Under the pieces are notes generated by a model. The model saw only the letters and a program-made list of their open reading frames with translations. It did no database searches and was not told where the DNA came from. A stretch of 64,000 bases of DNA from CAWFSE01 sp963697565 (GTDB taxonomy: Bacteria > Actinomycetota > Actinomycetes > CAVWCF01). The DNA lies in contig CAVOOM010000006.1 in assembly GCA_963697565.1 (NCBI GenBank), positions 248,001 to 312,000 of the forward strand, given 5' to 3'. Positions 1 to 9,581 of the stretch are shown piece by piece; position 1 is the stretch's first letter; every line of letters begins with the position of its first letter. Position numbers and translations under genes: made by a program.

Positions 1-1
1 C

Positions 2-167
2 GACCGCCACCGAGAGCGCCTCGCCCACCCCCACGCCCGTCGGCCAGCGAGACCCCCACCCCGACCCCGACCCCGCCCGCGAGCAGCCCGCCGCCGACAC
101 CCCCCGTGACGCCGCCGCCGGCCCCGGCCCCCGCGGCCGCGCCGGCGTCGCGCCGCCTTCCCCCTAG
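2..167 (+). CDS. 3' end of a Pro/Thr/Ser-rich protein (partial)
   Basis: Only the last part lies in the window. The reading frame begins with ATESASPTPTP and then appears to slip by one base near position 41, because the next frame continues as a Thr/Pro/Ala-rich tail. Such low-complexity tails end many actinobacterial class A penicillin-binding proteins, which often sit near rpsF; that identity is inference, since no catalytic domain is visible. The nearest stop is TAG at 165-167 in the first frame. The slipped frame has no stop before the next gene, so the true end is uncertain. Confidence 0.35.
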   Translation, partial: TATESASPTPTPVGQRDPHPDPDPAREQPAADTPRDAAAGPGPRGRAGVAPPSP

Positions 168-216
168 CCGCCCGGCGCTGCACCCCCGAACGCGGGCGGC
201 CGGGCATGATCGGGCC

Positions 217-1570
217 GTGCCGCCCGTCCCCGACACCGCGCCGCGGGCCGTCGACCACCTCCGCGACTCCGCCGGCGTCGTGCTGCCGTCGCGCGACGAC
301 GCAGTGGTGGCGGCGGCCAGCGAGCGCGTTGGCGGCCAGGCCGGCGCCCGGGTGGCCGGCGCCGCCGGGTGGTGGTCGCCCGTGCGCGTGGTGGCCCTCC
401 TGGCGGTGCTGGGGGCGCTGGCCGCGCTGCTCGTCCAGGCCCCGTGCCGCTCGGCCAACTGGTCGTCCGGCGTCTACACGTACGGGTGCTACTCGGACAT
501 CTCGGCGCTGTACTTCGCCCGCGGCCTCGACGTCGACCCGAACCCGTTCACGCCCTCGGGCGACCGCCCGGTGGAGTACCCCCCGCTGACCGCGGCGTTC
601 ATCGGCGTGGTGGCGGCCATCGTGCATGCCACGGTGGCCGATGACCCGTCGGAGCGGCTGCGCCGCTTCGCCGATCTGTCGATGCTCGCGCTGCTGGCCT
701 GCTGGGTGCTGCTCACCGTGCTCACGGCCCGCTTCGCCCGGGACCGGCCGTGGGACGCGGCGATGGTCGCGGTCGCGCCGGGGATCATCGCGGCCGGGCT
801 GGTCAACTGGGACCTGTTCGCCGCGCTCTTCCCCACCGCCGCGATCCTGGCGTGGCGGCGGGATCGGACGCTGCTGGCCGGTGTGCTGCTCGGGCTCGGC
901 GGGGCCGCGAAGTTCTACCCCCTGTTGATCCTGCTTCCCGTCGTGCTGGTGGCCTGGCGCGAGGGCCGGCTCGGGGCCGGCGTCCGCTCGGTGCTGGCGG
1001 CCCTGGCCGCCTTCGCCGCGGTGAACCTCCCGGCCGCGCTGTGGGCGCCCGAGCAGTGGCGGGAGTTCTTCGTCCTGTCGCAGGAGCGCGGGGTGGGGTA
1101 CGGCTCGGCCTGGTACCTGCCGTTCGAGCGCGGCTGGTGGGACCCCACGGCGACCCTGAACTGGCTGGGGCCGGCGCTGCTGGCGGCCGCGTGCCTCGGG
1201 ATCGCCTGGCTGGCCTGGCGGGCGCCGCGCCCGGTGGGCCCGCGGCTGCTGGCCCAGCTGGCGTTCCTCGTGGTGCTCGCGTTCTGCCTGACCAACAAGG
1301 TCTACAGCCCGCAGTACGTCGTCTGGCTGGCCGCGCTCTACCCGCTGGCGTACCCGCGGTGGGGGCCGTTCCTGATCTGGCAGGCCGCCGAGGTGCTGTA
1401 CACCCGGGCCATCTGGCTGCAGCTGCTCGGCGTCACCGACCCGGGGCTCGCGATCCCGGCCTGGCCGCACTCGTGGGCCACGGTGATCCGGCTGGCCGCC
1501 CAGCTGTGGGTCGGCTGGCTGGTGGCCCGCGAGGTCCTCCGCGGCGGACCGGACCCCGCCGGGGGGCTAG
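217..1570 (+). CDS. GT87-type polyprenyl-phosphate mannosyltransferase
   Basis: Multi-spanning membrane protein of about 450 residues with roughly ten hydrophobic helices. The first extracytoplasmic loop carries the acidic motif YGCYSDISALYFARGL, followed by VEYPPLTAAF, typical of GT87 (PimE-like) enzymes that use polyprenyl-phosphate-mannose to glycosylate lipids or cell-wall glycans on the outer face of the membrane. GTG at 217 is chosen because the upstream part of the open frame is low-complexity. The open frame runs on to 1662, but this is probably an artefact of a six-G run at 1561-1566: with five Gs the frame ends at TAG 1568-1570, sharing the bases CTAG with the stop of the convergent racemase-like gene. 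The substrate cannot be told. Confidence 0.75.
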
Positions 1571-2605
1571 AGGCCGAGCACCTCGTCGAAGCGGGCCGTG
1601 GTCATCCGGACGTCGACGGCGAGCCGGTCGCCGATCGCGGGCGGGGCCACGTCGACGGGTAGCAGCAGCATCGAGCACTGCATGTGCGGCGGCTCGGCGA
1701 ACCAGCGCTGCTTGCCGGCGACGTGGAACGGCGACAGGGACCGCCCGGCCGCCTCCAGCGCCCCCGTGCCCGCGGCGACGGCGCGCTGCCGCGCGGAGGC
1801 CGCCGCGGTCGGCGCCGACAGGGCGACCCCGTGGGCGGTGCCCCCCGCGACGACCAGCAGCCAGCCGGCGCGCGCGGCCCGCCGCTGGCGGTAGCCGTAC
1901 CGGTCGCCGCGGCGCAGCCGGTGGACGTCGAGCACGGTGCCGGTGGGGCGCAGCGCGCCGCGGTCGCCCAGCCACAGCCGGGTGCCGACCCGCGAGACCA
2001 CCTGGGCGCTCGGTGCCAGCCGGGCCGCCTGGCCCACCTCGGCCGCGGTGAGGTGCGAGACCCAGAGCCGGCGCAGCGGCAGCCGGGCGTCCTCGGCCGC
2101 CATCCAGCCAGGCCTTGACCTCGGCGAGCCGGGACTTCGACGGCAGGTCGAGCGGCAGGTGCAGGGCGAGGCCCTCGGCGAGGTCCCCGGCGGCGGCGAG
2201 CCGCTCGGGCTCGACCCCGTGCCGGCGCATCGAGGTGAGGCCCTCGACGACGTGCCGCACGCCGCGCTCGCCCAGGGCGCGCGCCGCCTCCGGGCTGGAG
2301 GCGGTGAGCACGAGCGCGGGGTCGTCGGGCGGATCCGGTGACACCCCGGGGATCCACGGGCTCAGCACGAGCACGTCCCCGCCGAAGCCGCCGGCGCGCA
2401 CCTCGGCCACCTCGTGCGGCAGCCCGACCGCGACCGTCGCCGCCCCGAGGCGCTCCGCCTCGGCCCCGAGCACAGCCAGCCCGAGGCCGTACCCGTTGCC
2501 CTTGGCGACCGGGGCGAGCAGGCCTCCCGCCGCGCCGAGCTCATCGCGCACGGAGTCCTGCCACGCGCGCCAGCGCGGGCCGTCGACGTGCAGCGCGAAC
2601 GACAT
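1567..2605 (-). CDS. alanine-racemase-like PLP protein (frameshifted)
   Basis: The amino-terminal half has VAKGNGYGLG, the Lys-x-Asn-x-Tyr-Gly motif that holds pyridoxal phosphate in fold-III alanine racemases, and the later SRVGTRLWLGD matches the racemase carboxy-terminal beta domain. Length (about 345 residues) is slightly below usual Alr. The frame breaks once near 2105 (one extra base around CTGGATG on the minus strand), after which the second half reads from AAEDARLPLRRLWVSHL. It starts 21 bp after the FemX-like gene, so the two are probably co-transcribed and act together in peptidoglycan precursor chemistry. Whether it is the main Alr or a paralogue of different specificity is not decidable here. 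Confidence 0.7.
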
Positions 2606-2625
2606 CGCCGTCCCCTCCCCGGCGC

Positions 2626-3743
2626 CTATCGGCGCCCGACGTACCAGCGGAAGCCGCGGTACAGCAGCGGGTTGATCGGGAAGTCCCACTCCCCGAGGTA
2701 CTCGACGGCCTCGCCGCCGGTGCCCAGCTTGAACTGGATCAACCCGAACAGGTGGTCGTCGGGGTCGAGGGTGTCGGAGATCCCGCGCAGGTCGTACACC
2801 GACGCGCCCGCGGCGTGGGCGTCGCAGAGCATCCGCCACTGGATCGCGTTGCTCGGGCGCACCTCGCGCTTGACGTCGGCGGAGGCGCCGTAGGAGTACC
2901 AGACGTGCGCGCCGACCCGCACCCAGGTGGTGGCCGCGACGACCTCGCCCTCGTGGCGGGCGAGGTAGAGCCGGATCCGGTCGGGGTCCTCGGCCGACAG
3001 CGCCGTCCACATCCGCTGGAAGTACGCCAGCGGCCGCGGCGTGAAGTGGTCGCGGCGGGCGGTCACGACGTAGACCGCGTGGAAGGCGGCCAGGTCGTCG
3101 TACCCGCCCTGGACGACCTCGACGCCGGCCTTCTCGGCCTTGCGCACGTTGCGCCGCCACAGCTGGTTGAAGCCGGCGAAGACCTCGTCGAGCGAGCGGC
3201 CGGCCAGCGGCACCTGGAAGACGTAGCGCGGCTGCACGTCGCCGAAGCCGGCCCCCTCGGCCTGGTCCTGCCGCCAGCCGAGGCCGCGCAGCGCGTCGGC
3301 CAGCGCGATCGCGGCCGGGTCGCTGGCGTCGGGCGGCAGGTCGCCGAGCCGGGTGGCGCCCGCCGCCGGCGATCGCGGCCTTGATGGTGTCGGCCGACCA
3401 CCGGCGGGTCACGAGCTGCGGGCCCATCTTCACGGCGAACGCCTGCTGCCCCTTGAGCGCGGCGACCATCGGCGTGAGCAGGTCGGCGGGGTCGTACGCG
3501 CGCCCAGTCGACCACCGGGCCCTCGGGGAGGTACGCGAGGTAGCGCGGCGCCCTGGGCACCTGGCGGAGCAGCGCCAGCCCGGCGCCCACGAGCCGCGGC
3601 CCGTCGAACCAGCCCAGCGAGACCGATCCCCACTCGGCCTTGACCGCGGCCCACGAGGGGCACTGCAGGAAGGACGCCGACGGCTGCTCGCGCAGGAAGG
3701 CCAGGTGCTCCGGCGCGGTGATCGGTCGGACGTCCAGCGGCAC
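2626..3743 (-). CDS. FemX/FemAB-family peptidoglycan bridge aminoacyltransferase (frameshifted)
   Basis: About 372 residues with the FemAB-type double GNAT fold: an amino-terminal domain (HLAFLREQPSASFLQCPSWAAVKAEWG, quoted here in part, then YLAYLPEGPVVDW) and a carboxy-terminal domain (RNVRKAEKAGVEV, LARHEGEVVAATTWV, YDLRGISDTLDPDDHLFGL). Members attach an amino acid from aminoacyl-tRNA to lipid II, or a related precursor, to start the interpeptide bridge at the inner face of the membrane. Two single extra bases break the frame, near 3500 and near 3355; the sum of the pieces gives the normal family length. Followed 21 bp later by the racemase-like gene. Confidence 0.78.
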
Positions 3744-3785
3744 GCCCGCGAGCCTAGGCCCCGCGGCTCGGGCGCTCAGCGGTGC

Positions 3786-4563
3786 TCAAGGGTCGAGGTC
3801 GACCACGAGCGGCGCGTGGTCGCTGGGCCCGGCGCCCTTGCGGGCCTCGCGGTCGACCCAGGTGTCGGTGGCGGCGGCGGCGAAGGCCGCGTTGGCCAGC
3901 ACCAGGTCGATGCGCATCCCGCGGCCCTGGTGGAAGGCGCCGCCGCGGTAGTCCCAGTAGGTGTACGGGTTGCCCTTGCTGATCCGCGGCTGCAGGTCGG
4001 CCAGGCCGAGCCCGACCAGCCCCTCGATCGCGGCGCGCTCCGGCCCGGTCACGTGCGTCGAGCCCTCGAACGCCGCGCGGTCCCAGACGTCGGCGTCGGT
4101 CGGGGCCACGTTGAAGTCGCCGAGCACCGCGTACGGGCGCTCACCGGCGGCGTCGGCGGCGATCGCCGCGCGCAGCGCCGCCAGCCACTCCAGCTTGTAG
4201 GCGTAGTGCGGGTGGTCGGGCTCGCGTCCGTTGGGGACGTACACGCTGGTCACGCAGACCGGGCCGCAGACGGCGGTCAGGGCGCGCGCCTCGACCAGGT
4301 CGTCGTACGCCGGCTGGCCGTCGAAGCCGGCGCGCACGTCGGTGAGGCCCACCCGCGAGAGCACGGCCACGCCGTTCCAGCGGCCCTGGCCGCAGTGCGC
4401 GACCTCGTAGCCCGAGGCCGGCCACCGCCTCGACCGGGAAGGCCTCCTGGGCGACCTTGGTCTCCTGCAGGCACACGACGTCCGGGGCGGCCTCCTCCAG
4501 CCACTGCACGAGGCGGGGGACGCGGGCGGTGACCGAGTTGACGTTCCAGGTGGCGACGCGCAT
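3786..4563 (-). CDS. xth: exodeoxyribonuclease III (frameshifted)
   Basis: Endonuclease/exonuclease/phosphatase fold, about 259 residues, the usual Xth length. Visible motifs in order: RVATWNVNS at the start, CLQETK (metal-binding Glu), GDFNVAPTD, and GPSDHAPLVVDLDP at the end (catalytic Asp-His). It removes abasic sites and 3' blocking groups in base excision repair. A single extra G near 4418 (minus strand CTCGGGCTAC) breaks the frame between AVAGLG and YEVAHCGQGRW. It lies 42 bp upstream of the FemX-like gene and is divergent from rpsF. Confidence 0.88.
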
Positions 4564-4775
4564 CCGCCCATGATCCCCCGCGGCGCGGCGGTCCCCAACC
4601 CCGGCGTGGCCGGCCCGCCTGTGGACGGCGATTTCCGTCCCGTCGGCCCCCGCCGGTAGCCTTGCCCTCGTCGCCGCAGGTCGGGCCCGTCCGGGTCGCC
4701 TCCCGCGGCGCGACGCAGTAGCCCTCCTGCCACGGAGAGACCGTGGCCGTTAGTCCAGAGGAGGTGGGTTCACGC

Positions 4776-5066
4776 ATGCGTCGTTACGAGATGATGGTCA
4801 TCCTCGACCCCGAGCTTGAGGAGCGCACTGTCGCCCCCAGCCTCGACCAGTTCCTGGGCGTCGTCCGCCAGGGCGGCGGGTCGGTGGAGAAGGTCGACAT
4901 CTGGGGCCGCCGCAAGTTGGCCTACGAGATCGCCAAGAAGTCCGAGGGCATCTACGCCGTCGTCGACATGGTCTGCACGCCCGAGCTGGTCAAGGAGCTC
5001 GACCGCCAGCTGAACCTCAACGAGGCGGTCCTGCGCACCAAGGTCATTCGTCCGGATCTCCGGTAA
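4776..5066 (+). CDS. rpsF: 30S ribosomal protein S6
   Basis: 96 residues beginning MRRYEMMVILDPELEERTV, matching bacterial S6 along its length (RRKLAYEIAKKSEGIYAV, LNEAVLRTKVIRPD). The open frame extends upstream to GTG 4743, but ATG 4776 is preceded at 4758-4766 by the strong Shine-Dalgarno GAGGAGGTG and fits the family start. First gene of the rpsF-ssb-rpsR-rplI operon; S6 binds S18 in the 30S platform, and its gene is paired here with rpsR as usual. Confidence 0.97.
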   Translation: MRRYEMMVILDPELEERTVAPSLDQFLGVVRQGGGSVEKVDIWGRRKLAYEIAKKSEGIYAVVDMVCTPELVKELDRQLNLNEAVLRTKVIRPDLR

Positions 5067-5079
5067 AGGAGCCCCACCC

Positions 5080-5586
5080 ATGGCGCAAGGCGACATCACG
5101 GTCACCGTGGTCGGCAACCTCACCAACGACCCCGAGCTGCGGTTCACCCCCAGCGGGGCGGCGGTCGCGTCCTTCACGGTCGCCTCGAGCACCCGCGTGC
5201 TCGACAAGCAGACCAACGAGTGGAAGGACGGCGACACGGTCTTCATGCGCTGCAGCGCGTGGCGGCAGTACGCCGAGAACGTCGCCGAGTCCCTCCAGCG
5301 CGGCATGCGCGTGATCGTGTCCGGCCGGCTCAAGCAGCGGTCGTACGAGACCAAGGAGGGCGAGAAGCGCACCGTGGTCGAGCTCGAGGTCGACGACGTC
5401 GGCCCGGCCCTGCGCTACGCCACCGCCAAGGTCACCAAGGTCAGCCGCGGTCCCGGCGGCGGCTCCTCCGGCGGCTTCGGGGGCGGCCAGCCGGCCGACG
5501 ACCCGTGGTCCACCCCCGCCGCGTCCGCCCCCGGCGGCGGCGGCGACACCTGGGGCAGCCCGTCCACCGACGAGCCTCCCTTCTAA
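5080..5586 (+). CDS. ssb: single-stranded DNA-binding protein
   Basis: 168 residues: an OB fold over about residues 1-115 (DITVTVVGNLTNDPELRFTP, then WKDGDTVFMRCSAWRQYAENV), a Gly/Pro/Ser-rich linker, and the acidic DEPPF tip that recruits replication and repair partners. Starts 13 bp after rpsF with an AAAGGAG ribosome-binding site and lies in the conserved rpsF-ssb-rpsR-rplI order, so it is the main housekeeping SSB. Confidence 0.96.
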   Translation: MAQGDITVTVVGNLTNDPELRFTPSGAAVASFTVASSTRVLDKQTNEWKDGDTVFMRCSAWRQYAENVAESLQRGMRVIVSGRLKQRSYETKEGEKRTVVELEVDDVGPALRYATAKVTKVSRGPGGGSSGGFGGGQPADDPWSTPAASAPGGGGDTWGSPSTDEPPF

Positions 5587-5646
5587 CCCACCCACTCGCC
5601 CATCCCCGCGGGTCCACCCCGCGGGGGCTTCCACAAGGAGCTCCAC

Positions 5647-5877
5647 ATGGCGAAGCCCGTTCTTCGCAAGCCCAAGAAGAAGGCCAACCCCCTCAAGGGG
5701 CTGGAGTACGTCGACTACAAGGACACCGCCCTGCTGCGCAAGTTCATCTCCGACCGCGGCAAGATCCGCGCCCGCCGCGTCACCGGTGTCTCGGTGCAGC
5801 AGCAGCGCGAGATCGCCAAGGCCGTGAAGAACGCCCGCGAGATGGCGCTGCTCCCCTACACCAGCACGGCTCGCTGA
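5647..5877 (+). CDS. rpsR: 30S ribosomal protein S18, cysteine-free form
   Basis: 76 residues. The core is classic S18 (YVDYKDTALLRKFISDRGKIRARRVTG and MALLPYTSTAR). The usual CxxC near the amino end is replaced by KANPLKG, and the GNCTQHQ segment by GVSVQQQ, so the protein has no cysteine at all. Actinobacteria often carry zinc-binding (C+) and zinc-free (C-) S18 paralogues; this is a C- form, yet it occupies the standard operon position between ssb and rplI. The gene has an AAGGAG ribosome-binding site just before the ATG. Confidence 0.96.
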   Translation: MAKPVLRKPKKKANPLKGLEYVDYKDTALLRKFISDRGKIRARRVTGVSVQQQREIAKAVKNAREMALLPYTSTAR

Positions 5878-5891
5878 GGAGGCTGACCGCA

Positions 5892-6338
5892 ATGAAGCTC
5901 ATCCTCACCCAAGAGGTCGCCGGCCTCGGCGGCCCCGGCGAGATCGTCGAGGTCAAGGACGGCTACGGCCGCAACTTCCTGGTGCCCCGCGGCTTCGCGT
6001 TCGCGTGGTCCAAGGGCGCCGAGAAGCAGATCGACGGCATCAAGCGGGCGCGCGACGCCCGGGCGATCCGCGACAAGGGCCACGCCGCGGAGGTCAAGGC
6101 CCAGGTCGAGGCGCTGCGCGTCACGGTCCCGGCCAAGGCCGGCGAGGCCGGCCGGCTGTTCGGCTCGGTCAGCGCCTCGGACGTCGTCGAGGCCGTCAAG
6201 GCCGCCGGCGGCCCGCAGCTCGACAAGCGCTCGGTCACCATCGAGTCCGCCATCAAGACCCTCGGCTCGCACCGGGTGTCGGTGGCCCTGCTCCCCGACG
6301 TCACCGCGTCGTTCGCGATCGAGGTCGTCTCGGCCTGA
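5892..6338 (+). CDS. rplI: 50S ribosomal protein L9
   Basis: 148 residues beginning MKLILTQEVAGLGGPGEIVEVKDGYGRNFLVPRG in meaning (the L9 amino domain that binds 23S rRNA), then the long helix and the carboxy-terminal domain (GRLFGSVSASDVVEAVKAAGG, ASFAIEVVSA). Last gene of the operon, 14 bp after rpsR, followed at once by a strong terminator. Confidence 0.97.
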   Translation: MKLILTQEVAGLGGPGEIVEVKDGYGRNFLVPRGFAFAWSKGAEKQIDGIKRARDARAIRDKGHAAEVKAQVEALRVTVPAKAGEAGRLFGSVSASDVVEAVKAAGGPQLDKRSVTIESAIKTLGSHRVSVALLPDVTASFAIEVVSA

Positions 6339-6349
6339 TCGCCGCAACT

Positions 6350-6387
6350 CCGGACGCCCGGCTCCTCACGAGGGGGCGGGCGTCCGG
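6350..6387 (+). terminator. hairpin terminator after rplI
   Basis: Perfect 11-bp inverted repeat CCGGACGCCCG (6350-6360) and CGGGCGTCCGG (6377-6387) with a 16-nt loop, in the convergent gap between rplI and the MATE gene. There is no clear T-run, as is common for actinobacterial terminators. It could serve both directions. Confidence 0.8.
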
Positions 6388-6401
6388 CCGTCGCAGGCCG
6401 G

Positions 6402-7730
6402 TCACCTGCACCGCCCCGGTGCACCGCCCAGCGGCCGGAGTGCGCCCGCCAGCCCAGCAGCGCGCCGCGTACGGCCATGAACCACAGCAGCGCCCACCAC
6501 AGCGCGTCCAGCCCGCCGCCGTAGGCCAGCACCGCCCACGCGGCCGGCGCGAACGCCGCGAGCGAGGCCGCCTGCGCGTACGCCAGCCACCGCGCGTCGC
6601 CGGCCCCGATCAGCACGCCGTCGAGGGCGAAGACCGGGCCGGCCAGCGGCTGGTGCACCGCGACGACCACGAGCGCCGACCCGATCAGCGCAGCGACCGC
6701 CGGGTCGTCGCCGAACCACGAGCCGTACCAAGGCCGCAGCAGCAGCACCAGGCCGGCGAGCGCGCACCCGACGCCGAAGCCCCACCAGGTCACCCGGCGC
6801 GCCGTCGCGCGCGCCCGCTCGGCGTCTCCCGAGCCGAGGTCGCGGCCGGTGAGCGCCTGCCCGGCGATCGCGAGGGCATCGAGGGCGAGCGCGAGCAGGT
6901 ACCAGGTCTGCATGGTCACCTGGTAGGCCGCCAGCTCGGCGTCGCCCAGGCGCGCGGCCACCGCGGCGGCGAGCAGGAAGACCCCGCGCAGCGCCGCGGT
7001 GCGGGCGAGCAGCGCGGCGTTGAGCGACAGCGACGAGGCGATGCCGGCGGGCCGCGGGCCGAGCGGGGCGCGCAGCATCCGGGCCTGCCGGGCGACGATC
7101 AGCAGGTACGCCGCGGCGGCGCCCCACTGGGCGAGCACGGTCGCCCACGCCGACCCGGCGATGCCCCACTCGAGGACGAGCACGAAGAGCAGGACGAGCA
7201 GCGAGGTTCGCGGTGACCGCGACGAGCGTGACCACGAGCGGCGTGCGGGTGTCCTGCAGCCCGCGCAGCAGCCCGGTCGCGGCCAGGGCCAGCAGGACGG
7301 CCGGCAGGCCGGCCATCGAGATGCGCAGGTACGTCTCGGCGTACGGCGCGACCGCCTCGGAGGCGCCGAGCGCCCGCACCAGCCAGCCGGCCGACAGCCA
7401 GCCGGCGACCGCGAGCGCCACGCCCAGCCCGGCCGCCAGCCACATCCCGTCCACCCCGCGGGCCAGCGCGCCGGCGCGGTCGCCCGCGCCCACCAGGCGC
7501 GCGCTGACCGCAGTCGTGCCGTACGCAAGGAAGATGCACATCCCGACCGCGGTCGACAGCACCACGGCCGCGGCGCCAAGCCCGGCCAGCGGCGCGGTGC
7601 CGAGGGTGGCGACGACGGCGGAGTCGGCGAGCAGGAAGAGCGGCTCGGCGACCAGCGCCCCCAGCGCCGGGATCGCCAGCCGCGCGATCTCCCGGTCCCG
7701 GCCGGGTGCGGGCGGGCGGGCGTCGGGCAC
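6402..7730 (-). CDS. MATE family efflux transporter, DinF-like (frameshifted)
   Basis: About 440 residues with twelve expected membrane helices. The amino half reads REIARLAIPALGALVAEPLFLLADSAVV, then STAVGMCIFLAYGTTAVSARL; the carboxy half contains AAYQVTMQTWYLLALALDALAIAGQAL, all typical of MATE drug/sodium or drug/proton antiporters (segments quoted loosely). GTG 7730 is chosen as the start from the family length. One extra base near 7205 shifts the frame after VTANLA, and a second change near 6420 must restore it, because the likely stop (TGA at 6402-6404) is in the first frame. The same position next to dnaB is common in related genomes. Substrate unknown. Confidence 0.8.
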   Translation of the reverse strand: MPDARPPAPGRDREIARLAIPALGALVAEPLFLLADSAVVATLGTAPLAGLGAAAVVLSTAVGMCIFLAYGTTAVSARLVGAGDRAGALARGVDGMWLAAGLGVALAVAGWLSAGWLVRALGASEAVAPYAETYLRISMAGLPAVLLALAATGLLRGLQDTRTPLVVTLVAVTANLAARPALRARPRVGHRRVGVGDRARPVGRRRGVPADRRPAGPDAARPARPAARRHRLVAVAQRRAARPHRGAARGLPARRRGGRAPGRRRAGGLPGDHADLVPARARPRCPRDRRAGAHRPRPRLGRRRAGARDGAPGDLVGLRRRVRARRPGAAAAALVRLVVRRRPGGRCADRVGARGRRGAPAAGRPGLRPRRRADRGRRRAVAGVRAGGLARGVRAGRVGGAGLRRRAGRAVVGAAVVHGRTRRAAGLAGALRPLGGAPGRCR

Positions 7731-7865
7731 GCCCCGACCGTACGGCCCCCACCGTCCGACCCGTGAGACGGCGCCGACGGGTTTGCCGGGTTTCTTGCGC
7801 ACACACCCGGTGCACGGCATCCGCGCAGGTCAGCGGCTCGGGGGCCACCCATTCGGGTCAGCCCT

Positions 7866-7940
7866 CCACACGCTGTCCACAGGGTGTGAACACCGCTCCC
7901 GCGCCGACCCCCAGCCCCGTCCACAGGCTGCCCACAGGGC
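7866..7940 (+). promoter_or_regulatory. cluster of DnaA-box-like repeats upstream of dnaB
   Basis: Three near-matches to the high-GC DnaA box TTGTCCACA lie in 65 bp: TGTCCACA at 7874-7881, CGTCCACA at 7918-7925 and TGCCCACA at 7929-7936, with a further CTCCACA at 7864-7870. All are in the same orientation, 45-110 bp before the dnaB start. They could let DnaA control dnaB. This is not an origin: there is no AT-rich unwinding element or dnaA/dnaN. Confidence 0.4.
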
Positions 7941-7980
7941 CTGCTTGGCCCTGTCGGACCCGGGGGGTAGACACACCCCC

Positions 7981-9383
7981 GTGACGGTCGCCGAGTTCCC
8001 GCTCTCCGGGATGTCGCCCCCCGACGAGTCCGGTGGCCTGGATCGCGGTTCCGACCGCAACCCCGACCGCACGCCGCCCCAGGACCTCGCCGCCGAGCAG
8101 GGCGTCCTCGGCGGCATGCTGCTCAGCAAGGACGCCATCGCCGACGTCGTCGAGGTGGTCCGCGGCGCCGACTTCTACAAGCCGGCCCACCAGACCATCT
8201 ACGACACCATCCTCGACCTGTACGGCCGCGGCGAGCCGGCCGACGCCCTCACCGTCGCCGCCGACCTGACCCAGGCAGGGCGAGATCGCGCGGATCGGCG
8301 GCCCGGCCTACCTGCACACGCTGATCTCGATGGTGCCGACGGCGGCCAACGCCGGCTACTACGCCGAGATCGTGCGCGAGCGCGCCATCCTGCGCCGCCT
8401 GGTCGAGGCCGGCACCCGCATCGTCCAGCTGGGCTACTCCGCCGACGGCGCCGAGGTCGACGCGGTCGTCGACCGGGCCCAGGCCGAGGTCTACGCCGTC
8501 ACCGAGCGGCGCACCAGCGAGGACTACATCGCCCTCGGCGACGTCATGCCCGGCACGCTCGACGAGATCGAGGCGATCTCCAACCGCTCCGGCGAGCTGG
8601 TGGGCGTGCCCACCGGCTTCGGCGACCTCGACGGCCTGCTGCACGGCCTGCACCCCGGCCAGATGATCGTCGTGGCAGCCAGGCCGGCCACGGGCAAGTC
8701 GACCCTGGGGCTCGACTTCGCGCGCAGCGCCTCATCAAGCACGGGCTGACCTCGGCGGTCTTCTCCCTCGAGATGAGCCGCAACGAGATCACCATGCGCC
8801 TGCTGTCGGCCGAGGCCAAGGTCGCGCTGCACCACATGCGCGCCGGCACGATGGGCGACGACGACTGGACGCAGGCTGGCCCGCACGATGGGCCGGGTCG
8901 AGCAGCGCGCCGCTGTTCATCGACGACAGCCCCAACATGTCGATGATGGAGATCCGGGCCAAGTGCCGCCGGCTCAAGCAGCGCCACGACCTCAAGCTGG
9001 TGATCGTCGACTACCTGCAGCTGATGACCAGCGGCAAGCGGGTCGAGAGCCGCCAGCAGGAGGTCTCGGAGTTCAGCCGCTCGCTCAAGCTGCTGGCCAA
9101 GGAGCTCGAGGTGCCGGTGGTGGCGATCAGCCAGCTGAACCGCGGCCCGGAGCAGCGCACCGACAAGAAGCCGATGATGAGCGACCTGCGCGAGTCCGGC
9201 GCCATCGAGCAGGACGCCGACATCGTCATGCTCCTGCACCGCGAGGATCAGTACGAGCGGGAGTCCCCGCGCGCCGGCGAGGCCGACATCATCGTGGCCA
9301 AGCACCGCAACGGCCCGACCAGCGTCGTCACGGTGGCCTTCCAGGGCCACTACTCCCGCTTCGTCGACATGGCCCAGGGCTGA
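7981..9383 (+). CDS. dnaB: replicative DNA helicase DnaB (four frame breaks)
   Basis: The pieces together give a normal DnaB of about 467 residues without an intein: amino-terminal DnaG-interacting domain (PQDLAAEQGVLGGMLLSKDAI), Walker A in VVAARPATGKST, then VFSLEMSRNEITMRLL, Walker B in LVIVDYLQLM, SQLNRGPEQRTDKKP and the final VAFQGHYSRFVDMAQG. The helicase unwinds DNA at the fork and loads primase. Frame breaks: an extra base near 8275, a lost C near 8733 (GCCTCATC), extra bases near 8876 and near 8902. Four lesions in an essential gene point to sequence error, not decay. GTG 7981 is the start. Confidence 0.9.
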
Positions 9384-9437
9384 CGTCCAGCAGCGAGTAG
9401 ACGAGCAGAACCGCATCGATTCCAGGGCTGCGCCATG

Positions 9438-9453
9438 GAACGCTGGCGTTCCG
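9438..9453. repeat. perfect palindrome in the gap after dnaB
   Basis: GGAACGCTGGCGTTCC has 7-bp perfect arms around TG. It lies in the 198-bp gap between dnaB and the next gene, where I see no other gene, promoter or terminator. It could be a small operator; there is no T-run or long stem to suggest a terminator. Confidence 0.35.
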
Positions 9454-9581
9454 TCGACGTGAGGGAGCGTGTCACGGCGATCCGGGATCGCTGGGCCTGA
9501 CCTCGGCGTCACAGCGTGTCCCGTGGCACGTCGACCCGGTGAACAGCATCGAGGCGGGCCGCTCGGATCTGGCCTGAGGTC

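Noticed and set aside
7866..7940. Chromosomal replication origin
   Set aside because: DnaA-box-like sites are few, and there is no dnaA, dnaN, rpmH or AT-rich segment near.
8270..8910. Programmed frameshifting in dnaB
   Set aside because: There are four shifts of mixed sign without a common slippery sequence or downstream structure, and many other genes show the same kind of lesion; sequence error is simpler.
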